DNA of 64,000 nt from an uncultured Eubacteriales bacterium (GCA_900539225.1 UQBO01000004.1:62001-126000), one strand, 5' to 3'. Counted from the first letter of the stretch, positions 25,133 to 33,931 are shown. Translations and numbers: made by a program. The notes: a model not told the origin generated them from the sequence alone.

Positions 25133-26384
25133 TACCTAATAAATAATAATTAAAGCCTAAAGCTTCTACTTTTTCTCTATCAATATAATTTCTTGTGTCA
25201 AAAATATTCTTTTTATTCATAATTTTACCTATTTCTTTGTAGTCAAGGAAACAGAACTGTCCATGATTTACTCCTAAAACCAATAAATCTGCGCCTGTAA
25301 CTACTGGACGTATATCATCATAAAGTTCATTAAATTCAAGAATTTGATCATTCTTAAATGGATCGTAAACTGCTACATTGTAATCATCTTTCAATAAAGC
25401 AATAAGATGAGTTATTGGGCTTTCTCTAAAGTCATCTATATTTGGCTTAAATGAAGATCCAAGTATAGCTATCTTAGAGCCTTTTTCTACAATCTTCTTT
25501 ATCTTGTCAGCAGTGAACTTAGGCATAGAGTCATTTATATCTCTAGCTTGGTGAATTAACTTAGAATTTTCCTTATCTGCTGTTACTAAGAACCATGGGT
25601 CTACGGATATGCAGTGTCCGCCAACGCCTGGTCCTGGTGTATGAACATTTACTCTTGGGTGTTTGTTAGCTAATTCAATCAGTTCCCATACATTAACGCC
25701 AAGTGTGTCACAAATCTTAAGCATTTCATTTGCAAGAGCTATGTTGACGTCTCTAAATGTGTTTTCTAATAGCTTACATACTTCAGCTGTTGTTGCGTCT
25801 GTTGTAAATACTTCTGCATCAACAAAAGTCTTATACACATCTCTAACTATTTCGGCAGATTTTGCATCCACTCCGCCTACTACTCTATGATTATTCTTTA
25901 GCTCATATAAAATATTTCCCGGAATAACTCTTTCAGGACTGTGAGCTAAATATATGTCTTCTGAAACTTTTAAGCCAGACTTTTCAAGTATAGGCTTAAC
26001 AACATCTTCAGTTGTGCGTGGTGGCGATGTTGATTCAAGAACAACGGTATCACCTTTTTTAATAACTTTTAATATGTCGTGACAAGCATCCTTAATGTAC
26101 TTAAAGTCGCAGCTCTTGTCATCATTAAATGGTGTTCCAACGCATATTATATACATATCAGCTTCATGAATCCTATCTGCAACTTCTATCCTTCCTTCTT
26201 TAAGAGCTTTGTCTAGAACTTCTTTAAGTCCTGGCTCATCTATCTCTAAAGTTCCATTCTTAATCTTTTTGATTTTTTCCTTAACTGGATCATATCCAAA
26301 AACCTTGAAATGATCACTTAGTATTGTGGCTGTTGGTAAGCCAATATATCCTAATCCTAATACGGAAATGCTTTTAATACTCAT
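25116..26384 (-). CDS. wecC: UDP-N-acetyl-D-mannosamine dehydrogenase-type nucleotide sugar dehydrogenase
   Basis: 422 residues. NAD-binding start VLGLGYIGLPTATILSDH, the central domain NTFRDVNIALANEMLKICDTLGVNVWELIELANKHPRVN, and the catalytic cysteine in GPGVGGHCISVDPWFLV are all present; C-terminal domain has GSSFKPNIDDFRESP. The match is closest to WecC, which oxidises UDP-ManNAc to UDP-ManNAcA in two steps, although related UDP-sugar dehydrogenases cannot be excluded. The 2-epimerase that would supply UDP-ManNAc is not in the window. Ribosome site AGGAGGAAATA. Confidence 0.9.
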   Translation of the reverse strand: MSIKSISVLGLGYIGLPTATILSDHFKVFGYDPVKEKIKKIKNGTLEIDEPGLKEVLDKALKEGRIEVADRIHEADMYIICVGTPFNDDKSCDFKYIKDACHDILKVIKKGDTVVLESTSPPRTTEDVVKPILEKSGLKVSEDIYLAHSPERVIPGNILYELKNNHRVVGGVDAKSAEIVRDVYKTFVDAEVFTTDATTAEVCKLLENTFRDVNIALANEMLKICDTLGVNVWELIELANKHPRVNVHTPGPGVGGHCISVDPWFLVTADKENSKLIHQARDINDSMPKFTADKIKKIVEKGSKIAILGSSFKPNIDDFRESPITHLIALLKDDYNVAVYDPFKNDQILEFNELYDDIRPVVTGADLLVLGVNHGQFCFLDYKEIGKIMNKKNIFDTRNYIDREKVEALGFNYYLLGSGELE

Positions 26385-26415
26385 TATTTCCTCCTAAATT
26401 TTGTATATGTAAAAA

Positions 26416-26760
26416 TTATTTAGTCAATGCTAAACTTATCTTTAGTCCCTCGTCAACCTTGGCCATAAGCTTTTCAGTTACGCTGCCTATCTTTTCTCTT
26501 AATCTTTTCTTATCAATAGTTCTGATCTGTTCAAGCAAAATTACACTATCCTTAGGCAAGCCAAATTCCGGTCCATCTATCTCTATATGGGTCGGTAGTT
26601 TAGATTTATTCAGTTGACTTGTAATTGCCGCAACAATGATGGTCGGTGAATACTTGTTGCCAACATCGTTCTGCACGACAATAACTGGCCTCACACCGCC
26701 TTGTTCAGAGCCTATGACAGGTGATAAATCTGCATATATAATATCACCTCTTTTAATCAT
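26416..26760 (-). CDS. MazF/PemK-type endoribonuclease toxin (NdoA-like)
   Basis: 114 residues matching the EndoA/MazF family: IKRGDIIYADLSPVIGSEQGGVRPVIVVQND, SPTIIVAAITSQ, LPTHIEI and DSVILLEQIRTIDKKRL. Family members cut mRNA at short sequences. In Bacillus the order is alr-antitoxin-toxin; here alr is directly upstream but only 82 bases separate the genes and no antitoxin reading frame fits. The gap holds a strong promoter, so the toxin can be expressed apart from alr. Confidence 0.92.
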   Translation of the reverse strand: MIKRGDIIYADLSPVIGSEQGGVRPVIVVQNDVGNKYSPTIIVAAITSQLNKSKLPTHIEIDGPEFGLPKDSVILLEQIRTIDKKRLREKIGSVTEKLMAKVDEGLKISLALTK

Positions 26761-26795
26761 ATTCTCACATCCTTTCTGATAAGTAAGACAATTAT

Positions 26796-26824
26796 ATTAT
26801 AAGTTAAAATCGCTTATAAGTCAA
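26796..26824 (-). promoter_or_regulatory. Promoter upstream of the mazF-like gene and cell-wall polymer genes
   Basis: TTGACT (26819-26824), 17 bases, TATAAT (26796-26801), 36 bases before the mazF start. It sits between alr and mazF and probably gives the wecC-to-tkt genes an internal promoter. The -35 region TTGACTTATAAG also occurs at the rodA promoter. Confidence 0.8.
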
Positions 26825-26842
26825 TAACTTTACGGGTTTAAG

Positions 26843-28018
26843 CTATATATCTTTATAGTTGTGAGAGCTTATTTCTTCTCCGTCGTAAAAATACTTTCTA
26901 GAAATTCTATCCTTCATATCAGTTAGAACTTCGTAGTTAATAGTGCCCTCAATCTTAGCAAGGTCATCGTAAGTCATAGCCTTATTAGTGCCATCACCTA
27001 TTATGGTTACTACATCAGCAATCTTAGCATCAGTCCCTGTAGCATCAATCATAAATTGATCCATACAAATGTTTCCGATGTTATTCAATAGCTTATCCTT
27101 ATAAAGAACTTTTAGTTTGTTTTGCAAAAGTCTTCTCACTCCATCTGCATAACCTATAGGTATTGTGGCAACCTTAGTCTTTTTATCAGCTATAAAAGAA
27201 AAAGTATAGCTAACGCCCTCGCCTGCTTCTATCTCTTTGACATTTGATATACAAGCTTTTAATTGCATCAATTTCTTTAGAGGTAAATTTTCTTTTATAA
27301 CCTCATCTGATGGATAGTAGCCATACAGTATGATGCCTGCTCTAACATAATCAAGGTTTAAATCCTTTAGATCCATGATTGATGCTGAGTTAGAAACGTG
27401 TTTTATCCTTATCTTAAGTCCAGCTTCTTCGAGCATGGCCACTGTTTTTTGATAATTGTCATATTGCTTATGAGTTAATGTTTTATCTTTGATATCAGCA
27501 TTAGCAAAGTGAGTAAATATGCCTTCTATGTCAATATTGTCAAGCTTTGATATCTTTAAAATTTCTTCCACAGACTTTGCTCTATGAACTTCATCAGCTT
27601 GAAAACCAATTCTTGACATCCCTGTATCTAAAGCGATATGTATCTTTGCTAATTTATTTTGTTTTTTGGCCTCATCACTAAGTTTTTTAGCTTTTTCATA
27701 AGTAAAAATGGCGCTTGTTAAATTGTTTTCTACTACTTCTTCTAAATAATTATCCTCTAAGTAATTAAGCATAAGTATATCCTCTTCAATACCTGCTTTT
27801 CTAAGCTCCATTGCCTCGCTCGCAACAGATACTACAAATCTATCAATGCCTAAGCCTTCCGTAAACTTCGCAAGCGCTACAGCTCCATGGCCATATGCAT
27901 CAGCCTTAATAACTGGCATGATCTTCGTTTGAGGACTTATAGCCTTTTTAATAGAATTAATATTGTATTCAAGATTGTTTAAATTGATTTCAAGCCAAGC
28001 GGCTCTATTGCCCTTCAT
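26843..28018 (-). CDS. alr: Alanine racemase
   Basis: 391 residues. PLP enzyme making D-alanine for peptidoglycan. The PLP lysine is in MPVIKADAYGHGAV (Lys38), and the phosphate- and substrate-binding regions HVSNSASIM, VRAGIILYGYYPSDE, GYADGVRR and CMDQFMID are present. It starts immediately after the AcpS-NnrD stop codon (TAAATG). Confidence 0.97.
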   Translation of the reverse strand: MKGNRAAWLEINLNNLEYNINSIKKAISPQTKIMPVIKADAYGHGAVALAKFTEGLGIDRFVVSVASEAMELRKAGIEEDILMLNYLEDNYLEEVVENNLTSAIFTYEKAKKLSDEAKKQNKLAKIHIALDTGMSRIGFQADEVHRAKSVEEILKISKLDNIDIEGIFTHFANADIKDKTLTHKQYDNYQKTVAMLEEAGLKIRIKHVSNSASIMDLKDLNLDYVRAGIILYGYYPSDEVIKENLPLKKLMQLKACISNVKEIEAGEGVSYTFSFIADKKTKVATIPIGYADGVRRLLQNKLKVLYKDKLLNNIGNICMDQFMIDATGTDAKIADVVTIIGDGTNKAMTYDDLAKIEGTINYEVLTDMKDRISRKYFYDGEEISSHNYKDI

Positions 28019-29161
28019 TTATTTTACCTCCATCATCTTAATAGCTTTCGGTATAAACTCAATGATATCGCTTGCTATTAATGAACATTCTGTGTATTTT
28101 TCTTTTGCAAGATCCCCTGCTAGACCATGCAAATATACCCCGTACTTCGATGCATCGAAAGCCTTAAATCCTTGAACAAGTAGTGAGGCTATAATTCCAG
28201 CGAGTACATCACCAGAGCCTGCTGTCGCCATACCAGGGTTTCCTGTATGATTTATGTATTCATTGTCTTTATCCATAACTATAGTGTTGTGGCCCTTTAA
28301 AACTACTACTACTTCAAACTTATCGCTAGCAAGCCTAGCATATTTTTTAGGCTTTTCTATAATTTTTTCTATCTCCACATCTAAAAGCCTAGCTAGTTCA
28401 GCAAAATGCGGTGTAATTATGGCTCTATATCCTAGTTTATCTCCATATTTTTTCAAATAATGAAGGCCATCTGCATCTATCACAAGTTTTTTATTTGAAG
28501 CGACTATGTCTTTGTAAATTTTATCCCTGTTCTCAAAGAATGACCACGCTGGTCCAAAAAGCACTGCATCCATATCTTTTAAATCATATTTATCATTGCA
28601 TCTGATTATAGTTTCAGACAGCTTCACGCTGAGTATATCCTGTATATCCTTGTCAATGTACAAATAAGATAAGCCGCATCCCGTCCTCATTGCAGCAAGT
28701 GACGCAAAGTAAGGCGCCCCAGTCATTGAGAGAGATCCAGCAAATATGGCAAGCTTACCATAGTCGCCCTTATGAGTAAAGTCATCTCTTTTCTTAAACA
28801 CTTTAAATTCATCAGCAATACTTATTTTGCTAGAGTATTCTTCAGTAGTAGCAACGCTTATTGCGTAGTCGCCATCATGCGAGATTGAGACAAAAAAATT
28901 TATACCATTCACATAAGCAAATGGTACATCATTTTTTCTCTCTATAGAGATGTCTTTATATTGTAATCCAGCTAAATTGCCATTTAAAGCCTTAATAATA
29001 GCTTCTTTAGCAGCAAAAATTCCAGCACAAGTTTCATCAGCCTTAGCTGATGATTCTATATAGCTTATCTCCGCATCACTAAAGAAGCGATTCAAAAACT
29101 TTTCATTTTCCATTAATTTTCTAATTCTAGATATTTCAAGTATATCTACACCTATACTCAT
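28019..29161 (-). CDS. acpS: Bifunctional holo-ACP synthase / ADP-dependent NAD(P)H-hydrate dehydratase
   Basis: 380 residues in two recognisable enzymes. Residues 1-110 are AcpS (SIGVDILEISRIRKL, FAAKEAIIKALNG, VSISHDGDYAISVA), which loads phosphopantetheine onto acyl carrier protein. From about residue 125 an NnrD domain follows (KGDYGKLAIFAGSLSMTGAP, IDADGLHYLKK, ITPHFAELARLL, GNPGMATAGSGDVLAGI, HGLAGDLAKE), which repairs hydrated NAD(P)H using ADP. The usual partner epimerase NnrE is absent. No stop codon or internal ribosome site separates the parts. It overlaps pyrD by one base (TAATG). Confidence 0.92.
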   Translation of the reverse strand: MSIGVDILEISRIRKLMENEKFLNRFFSDAEISYIESSAKADETCAGIFAAKEAIIKALNGNLAGLQYKDISIERKNDVPFAYVNGINFFVSISHDGDYAISVATTEEYSSKISIADEFKVFKKRDDFTHKGDYGKLAIFAGSLSMTGAPYFASLAAMRTGCGLSYLYIDKDIQDILSVKLSETIIRCNDKYDLKDMDAVLFGPAWSFFENRDKIYKDIVASNKKLVIDADGLHYLKKYGDKLGYRAIITPHFAELARLLDVEIEKIIEKPKKYARLASDKFEVVVVLKGHNTIVMDKDNEYINHTGNPGMATAGSGDVLAGIIASLLVQGFKAFDASKYGVYLHGLAGDLAKEKYTECSLIASDIIEFIPKAIKMMEVK

Positions 29162-30063
29162 TAAATTATTCCTCTAATCTCTTCAAAACTTTCTATCTTA
29201 TTATCTTTCATGTATTTTTCTAAGTCTTCAGCAATATTAGCCATTATCATAGGCTCTGTAAAGTTCATAGTGCCAACTTGTACAGCACTTGCACCAGCCA
29301 TGATAAATTCGATTACGTCTCTATAGTTTTGTATGCCGCCCATGCCTATAACAGGTATATTAACTGCCTTTGACACTTCATAAGTCATTCTCAAGGCTAT
29401 AGGTTTGATGGCTGGACCTGATAGACCTGCAGTTTTGTTATTAAAAACAGTTTTGCGTCTGTCTATGTCTATAGCCATGGCGTTAAATGTGTTAACAAGA
29501 CTTAGCGCATCTGCTCCGACTTCTTCACATACCTTTGCCATTTCCACTATGTCATTAGCATTTGGTGATAGCTTAACTATAAGCGGTTTGTCTGTTACAT
29601 CTCTTACTTTTTTAACAACATCTTTAGCAACGCAAGTCTTGATACCAAAGGCCATGCCGCCGCTTTTAACGTTTGGGCATGAAATATTAAGCTCTATCAT
29701 TTGAGCTTCTGTTTTTGATATTAATCTAACTGCTTCTAAATAATCTTCTATGTTATTGCCACCAATATTTACAAGTGTTATAAGGTCCTTTGATAGTAAA
29801 AAGTCTAGTTCATTATCGATAAAAGCCTGAATGCCAGGGTTTTCAAGGCCTATAGAATTCATTAAACCACTAGGTGTTTCGAATAATCTTATGCCTTCAT
29901 TACCGGCTTTTGGCTTAAGTGTAAGGCCCTTAGTTGAGACGCCACCTATCTTTGAGATGTCATAATACTCATCATATTCTTTACCAAAGCCATAGGTGCC
30001 GCTCGCCGCAATAAGTGGGTTTTTAAATTCAATATCAGCTATCTTTACTCTTAAATCAGTCAA
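29161..30063 (-). CDS. pyrD: Dihydroorotate dehydrogenase, catalytic subunit (type 1B)
   Basis: 300 residues. FMN barrel enzyme oxidising dihydroorotate to orotate. Seen: NPLIAASGTYGFGKEY, GLENPGIQAF, the cysteine base in ELNISCPNVKSGGMAFG that marks type 1B, and the FMN phosphate-binding GMGGIQNYRDVIEFIMAGASAVQVGT. The next gene upstream, pyrK, supplies the electron-transfer subunit. The start is TTG at 30061-30063, after a GGAGGTG site, overlapping pyrK by 8 bases. Confidence 0.96.
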   Translation of the reverse strand: MTDLRVKIADIEFKNPLIAASGTYGFGKEYDEYYDISKIGGVSTKGLTLKPKAGNEGIRLFETPSGLMNSIGLENPGIQAFIDNELDFLLSKDLITLVNIGGNNIEDYLEAVRLISKTEAQMIELNISCPNVKSGGMAFGIKTCVAKDVVKKVRDVTDKPLIVKLSPNANDIVEMAKVCEEVGADALSLVNTFNAMAIDIDRRKTVFNNKTAGLSGPAIKPIALRMTYEVSKAVNIPVIGMGGIQNYRDVIEFIMAGASAVQVGTMNFTEPMIMANIAEDLEKYMKDNKIESFEEIRGII

Positions 30064-30805
30064 TTAAAAACACACCTCCTCCAAATATTGGTCCGTCCTT
30101 ACATACACGTCTCATGCCAACCTTAGTCTTTATGCTGCAGCCCCTGCATGTGCCTACGCCGCAAGCCATCCTTGATTCCATGCTTACTAGAACTTTATTT
30201 CTATTATGTGCCTTTAATAAAAGGGCTTTCATCATTGGGAATGGTCCGCAAGTGTATATCTTATCGTATTTCTCCGATTCTAAAATATCTATGATATATC
30301 CTTTATAGCCGACTTTGCCACTTTCTGTTGAAATATAAGTATTGTCAACATATTCTTCAAAATCTTCGATTAAGTATGGATTATCTCTAAAACCTGCATA
30401 ATAATCTATATTCTTAGTGATATCTTGTATGGATCTAGCAAGGTACTTAAGAGGCGCTATACCAACTGAGCCGCCAACTAAAGCCACTTTTTCGTCTTTA
30501 CTAGGTAGTGGAAACTTATTTCCTAGTGGTCCAAGTAGATATAATTTATCGCCTTTTTTAAGCTTCATCATTATATCTGTTCCTCTACCAACATTTGCCA
30601 GTAAAAGATAGATATTGCCCTCCTCATCTATATCATAGATGCTTATAGGCCTAGCTAGAAGAGGGTCTGTTCCTTGCCACGATTTAATCATATAAAATTG
30701 GCCAGGTGCACCTTCGAATGGTCCACTTACTTTTAAAACGTAGATATTATCAATAATGTGATTGTTTTCTAATATCGTACCCTCTTTGTATGCATTTCTA
30801 GCCAC
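30056..30805 (-). CDS. pyrK: Dihydroorotate dehydrogenase electron-transfer subunit
   Basis: 249 residues. FAD/NAD domain (LARPISIYDID, KLYLLGPLGNKFPL, ALVGGSVGIAPLKYLA) and a 2Fe-2S cluster with four cysteines in CGVGTCRGCSIKTK...RRVC. It passes electrons from PyrD to NAD. The start is GTG at 30803-30805 with AAGGAGGATATCT ahead of it, and it overlaps the pyrF stop by 8 bases. Confidence 0.96.
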   Translation of the reverse strand: MARNAYKEGTILENNHIIDNIYVLKVSGPFEGAPGQFYMIKSWQGTDPLLARPISIYDIDEEGNIYLLLANVGRGTDIMMKLKKGDKLYLLGPLGNKFPLPSKDEKVALVGGSVGIAPLKYLARSIQDITKNIDYYAGFRDNPYLIEDFEEYVDNTYISTESGKVGYKGYIIDILESEKYDKIYTCGPFPMMKALLLKAHNRNKVLVSMESRMACGVGTCRGCSIKTKVGMRRVCKDGPIFGGGVFLID

Positions 30806-31664
30806 AGATATCCTCCTTCATTCTAATAACAGCTTCTCTAATGTATTGTAAATAATTTTCAGACTTATAATCAGTGTCGTCCATGTGCTTCATATGGCTT
30901 GTTATTATACCTCTTGATGAGTTAACGATGCCGCCATTAAGCTCTGTAAGCAATTTTCTTACAGTTGAAGCTTTTCCGCCTTGAGCACCATAGCCAGGAA
31001 CTAAGAAGAATTCTCTAGGAAATCTCTTTCTTATCTCGTCTTGTTCGCCACTGTCCATGATGTTGTCACCAACAACGAAGCCAAGTGATGAGTAGCCATA
31101 GTCACCAATGTATTTATCTGCAATCTTACTTAGATTGTCTCCAATTATATTATACAATGTTTCGCCATTACTTTCAAGGTATTCTATGTCTAAAGCACCA
31201 GGATTTGAAGTTCTTAATAGCACAAATATTCCTTTTTCTCCGCTTTCCAAATAAGGCAAATAAGGTTTTATGCTGTCATAGCCCATAAATGGTGAAAGTG
31301 TTATGAAGTCAGCTTCAAAATCTCCCTCAAAATGTGCTTTTGCATACATTTCAGCTGTTTTAGCTATATCAGACCTTTTAATATCGCCTATGCTTAGCTT
31401 ATTTTTACCTCTAAGGTATTCTAAAGTCTTTTTGTATGCTAGTAGTCCTTCTACGCCTAAAGCTTCGTAGTAAGCAATTTGAAGCTTATATACAGCTACC
31501 AAATCATAGCTTGCATCGATTATGTCCTTGTTGAATTTAAAAACTCTATCTGCGATGCTTTCAATACTATTTAAATGCTCTGGAATATAGGACAAATCTG
31601 TGTCTAAACCGACACAGATTGGACCAAATTTTTGAACTTCTTCAAATAATCTATCTATAATCAT
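30798..31664 (-). CDS. pyrF: Orotidine-5'-phosphate decarboxylase (type 2)
   Basis: About 288 residues. The N-terminal CVGLDTDLSYIPEHL, the lysine-aspartate catalytic block LSIGDIKRSDIAKTAEMYAKAHF and VVGDNIMDSGEQDEIRKRF, and length fit the longer type 2 decarboxylases that make UMP. I choose ATG at 31664 because GGGGAATAAT lies before it; the frame is open further upstream inside pyrI. Only 1 base separates it from the pyrI stop. Confidence 0.95.
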   Translation of the reverse strand: MIIDRLFEEVQKFGPICVGLDTDLSYIPEHLNSIESIADRVFKFNKDIIDASYDLVAVYKLQIAYYEALGVEGLLAYKKTLEYLRGKNKLSIGDIKRSDIAKTAEMYAKAHFEGDFEADFITLSPFMGYDSIKPYLPYLESGEKGIFVLLRTSNPGALDIEYLESNGETLYNIIGDNLSKIADKYIGDYGYSSLGFVVGDNIMDSGEQDEIRKRFPREFFLVPGYGAQGGKASTVRKLLTELNGGIVNSSRGIITSHMKHMDDTDYKSENYLQYIREAVIRMKEDICG

Positions 31665-31665
31665 A

Positions 31666-32088
31666 TTATTCCCCGTAAACATGATCACAATAAGCACATT
31701 TGTACTTGCCTTTTTCTTTATCCACTAAGATAAACTTATGAGGAATATTTCTTTCAACAGATGTTATACAGCGAGGATTCTTGCATTTTATAACGCCTTC
31801 TACAACTTCTGGAAGAGTAAGATTTATCTTTCTTTCAATCTTTTCATCTTTTATAACGTTTACTGTGATATTAGGATCGATAAAACCTAGCGCAGATAAA
31901 TCTAAGTCTATTTCATTTTCAATCTTAATCATGTCTTTGCTGCCCATCTTTTCACTGTGTGCGTTCATGATTAATGCTACAGTGTAGTCAGCTTCTCTAA
32001 GATTTAGATATTCAAATATTTGTATACCATGTCCAGCTTGTATATGGTCTATAACTATACCTTTTGAAATACTATTTATACTTAACAT
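31666..32088 (-). CDS. pyrI: Aspartate carbamoyltransferase regulatory chain
   Basis: 140 residues. The allosteric domain (GIVIDHIQAGHGIQIFEYL) binds nucleotides and the C-terminal zinc domain has four cysteines (KCKNPRCITS...YKCAYCDHVYGE). It forms a complex with PyrB and makes it sensitive to CTP/ATP. It overlaps pyrB by one base (TAATG). PyrI is not universal in Firmicutes, and its presence suggests allosteric control in place of attenuation. Confidence 0.96.
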   Translation of the reverse strand: MLSINSISKGIVIDHIQAGHGIQIFEYLNLREADYTVALIMNAHSEKMGSKDMIKIENEIDLDLSALGFIDPNITVNVIKDEKIERKINLTLPEVVEGVIKCKNPRCITSVERNIPHKFILVDKEKGKYKCAYCDHVYGE

Positions 32089-33011
32089 TATTTAACCCCC
32101 AATAATTTTGCTATCAGTGCCATTCTTATATACATACCGTTCTTAACTTGTCTAAAGTACCAAGCTCTTGGATCGTCGTCTACATCTACAGCTATTTCGT
32201 TAACCCTTGGTAGTGGATGAAGTATTGCTAGGTCTTTCTTAGCATTCTTTAGCTTTTCAAGGTCAAGTACATAGCTGTCTTTTAATCTTACATAGTCAGC
32301 TTCGTTAAAGAATCTTTCTTTTTGTACGCGTGTCATGTATAATACATCAAGATCGTCAATTACATCTTCAAGTCTTTCTACTTCTGTATATGGAATCGAC
32401 TTTTTGTCTAGAACTTGTTCTTTTAAGTATTTTGGAACTCTTAGTTCATCAGGTGAAATAAGAACAAATTTGTTATTGCTATATCTTGACATTGCTTTGA
32501 TTAGTGAGTGAACTGTTCTACCGAACTTTAAGTCGCCGCATAGACCTATAGTCATGCCGTCAAATTTGCCTTTAGCGTTTAGTATTGTAAATAGGTCTGT
32601 AAGTGTTTGTGTAGGATGTTGATGTCCGCCGTCTCCTGCGTTAATTAGTGGTACTGTGCAAGCGTTGTGGCCATATTGTGGAGCGCCTTCTTTTGGATGT
32701 CTCATAGCAATGATGTCTGAGTAGCAGCTAACTGTTCTTAGTGTATCAGCAAGTGTTTCTCCCTTTGCTACAGAACTAGAGCCCGGCTCCGAGAAACCAA
32801 TAACATTTCCGCCTAATCTTAACATAGCGGCTTCAAATGAAAATCTGGTTCTGGTGCTGGGCTCATAGAATAGAGTAGCTAGGATTTTACCATCACATAC
32901 GTGTATAAAATCCTTTTCGTTTTCAACAATTTCTTTACCTAGTGCAAATAGCTCATCAAGCTCCTCTAGGCTTAGATCTTCCGGATCAATATAATTTCTT
33001 CCTTTAAGCAT
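32088..33011 (-). CDS. pyrB: Aspartate carbamoyltransferase catalytic chain
   Basis: About 307 residues, starting at ATG 33011 with GAGGATATT directly upstream. Carbamoyl-phosphate site YEPSTRTRFSFEAAMLRLGG, the loop SSVAKGETLADT, HPTQTLTDLFTI, the aspartate site TRVQKERF and LHPLPRVNEI are all present. First committed step of pyrimidine synthesis. The leader between its promoter and start is only about 25 bases, leaving no room for a PyrR attenuator. Confidence 0.97.
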   Translation of the reverse strand: MLKGRNYIDPEDLSLEELDELFALGKEIVENEKDFIHVCDGKILATLFYEPSTRTRFSFEAAMLRLGGNVIGFSEPGSSSVAKGETLADTLRTVSCYSDIIAMRHPKEGAPQYGHNACTVPLINAGDGGHQHPTQTLTDLFTILNAKGKFDGMTIGLCGDLKFGRTVHSLIKAMSRYSNNKFVLISPDELRVPKYLKEQVLDKKSIPYTEVERLEDVIDDLDVLYMTRVQKERFFNEADYVRLKDSYVLDLEKLKNAKKDLAILHPLPRVNEIAVDVDDDPRAWYFRQVKNGMYIRMALIAKLLGVK

Positions 33012-33042
33012 AATATCCTCCCTATATTTTTTTATCCTTATA

Positions 33043-33071
33043 ATCATACTACTAATAAATTTAAAAGTCAA
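33043..33071 (-). promoter_or_regulatory. Promoter of the pyr operon
   Basis: TTGACT (33066-33071), 17-base spacer, TATGAT (33043-33048). It lies just after the stop of the upstream membrane-protein gene and 32 bases before pyrB. No hairpin is evident in the short leader. Confidence 0.75.
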
Positions 33072-33080
33072 GAACTTTTT

Positions 33081-33749
33081 TTACTTTTTTTCAAATTTTA
33101 CAAATTTATATGCTTCATCTAATTTTTTTAAAATCTCTTGTCTTATTTTTTCTAATTCTTTATCTTCTTCCTCGTGTGCAAGTGAAGCCTTAAGATATTC
33201 ATATCTAGCATCAAGCAATTCGCTATCGGTATTGTCGTCTGAGTAAAGTGCGCTTAAATTTGTATAGTATTTAAAGTTTTCAAAGTTCTCTAATGTATAG
33301 TTCTCAATAAATAATTTATCATTGTACTTGAAGTTTTTAAAAAACTTTTCTTTTTTTGCAAATTTCTTACTACTAATATAAGACAGTATAATTAAATACA
33401 TGATAAATATAATCATCATGATGATAGTGTACTTGATGAAGTAGTGATTTGTATACATCTCAAGGTCTCTCTTTATTATCACACGCACTATTAAAAAGTG
33501 TAAAAAAGCCCTTCTTGTTGCATTACTTGCAATAATCCTAAAGACATAGAATGTTTGTGTATCCTTAATTCTGGGTCTTATAATTAGGTAATAAAAAATT
33601 AATGATATGCTTAGTGCTATATCCAGTCTATGCACCTTTGATATTGGTAACAAGATTAGATTGAGTATCATTAAAGAAAAACTAGATATCTCAATAATGG
33701 AACGCAAATCCATAATATATTCTTTAAAGTATTGTTTATTTCTTTCCAT
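33081..33749 (-). CDS. Membrane protein of unknown function
   Basis: 222 residues, not recognised. Hydrophobic segments appear at about 14-36, 42-56, 72-95 and 102-126, so probably four membrane passes with a charged C-terminal cytoplasmic tail of about 90 residues that is Glu/Lys-rich and likely helical (AHEEEDKELEKIRQEILKKLDEAYKFVKFEKK). A GGTGATACT site precedes the ATG at 33749, and an extended -10 (TGATATAAT) lies about 20 bases upstream. It may be a single-gene unit between the grd terminator and the pyr promoter. Confidence 0.7.
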   Translation of the reverse strand: MERNKQYFKEYIMDLRSIIEISSFSLMILNLILLPISKVHRLDIALSISLIFYYLIIRPRIKDTQTFYVFRIIASNATRRAFLHFLIVRVIIKRDLEMYTNHYFIKYTIIMMIIFIMYLIILSYISSKKFAKKEKFFKNFKYNDKLFIENYTLENFENFKYYTNLSALYSDDNTDSELLDARYEYLKASLAHEEEDKELEKIRQEILKKLDEAYKFVKFEKK

Positions 33750-33903
33750 AGTATCACCACATATATTATATCATTAAATAAGTAATTTTCATATGCTTTA
33801 TCTTAATTTTTTAATAGTAATATTTAGATTGTATTGATTAATCTTTTTAATTTCTTAATTTCTATATTTCTATATAGCTGTGTTTAAACGAATTTTTGCA
33901 TAA

Positions 33904-33929
33904 AAAAATGAGGCTTGCGCCTCATTTTT
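33904..33929 (-). terminator. Terminator of the glycine reductase operon
   Basis: An 11-base perfect stem (arms 33904-33914 and 33919-33929) with a GCAA tetraloop on the minus strand, followed by T residues, beginning 3 bases after the grdD stop. Confidence 0.92.
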
Positions 33930-33931
33930 AA

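Noticed and set aside
33012..33042. PyrR attenuator before pyrB
   Set aside because: The leader after the promoter is only about 25 bases and holds no hairpin.
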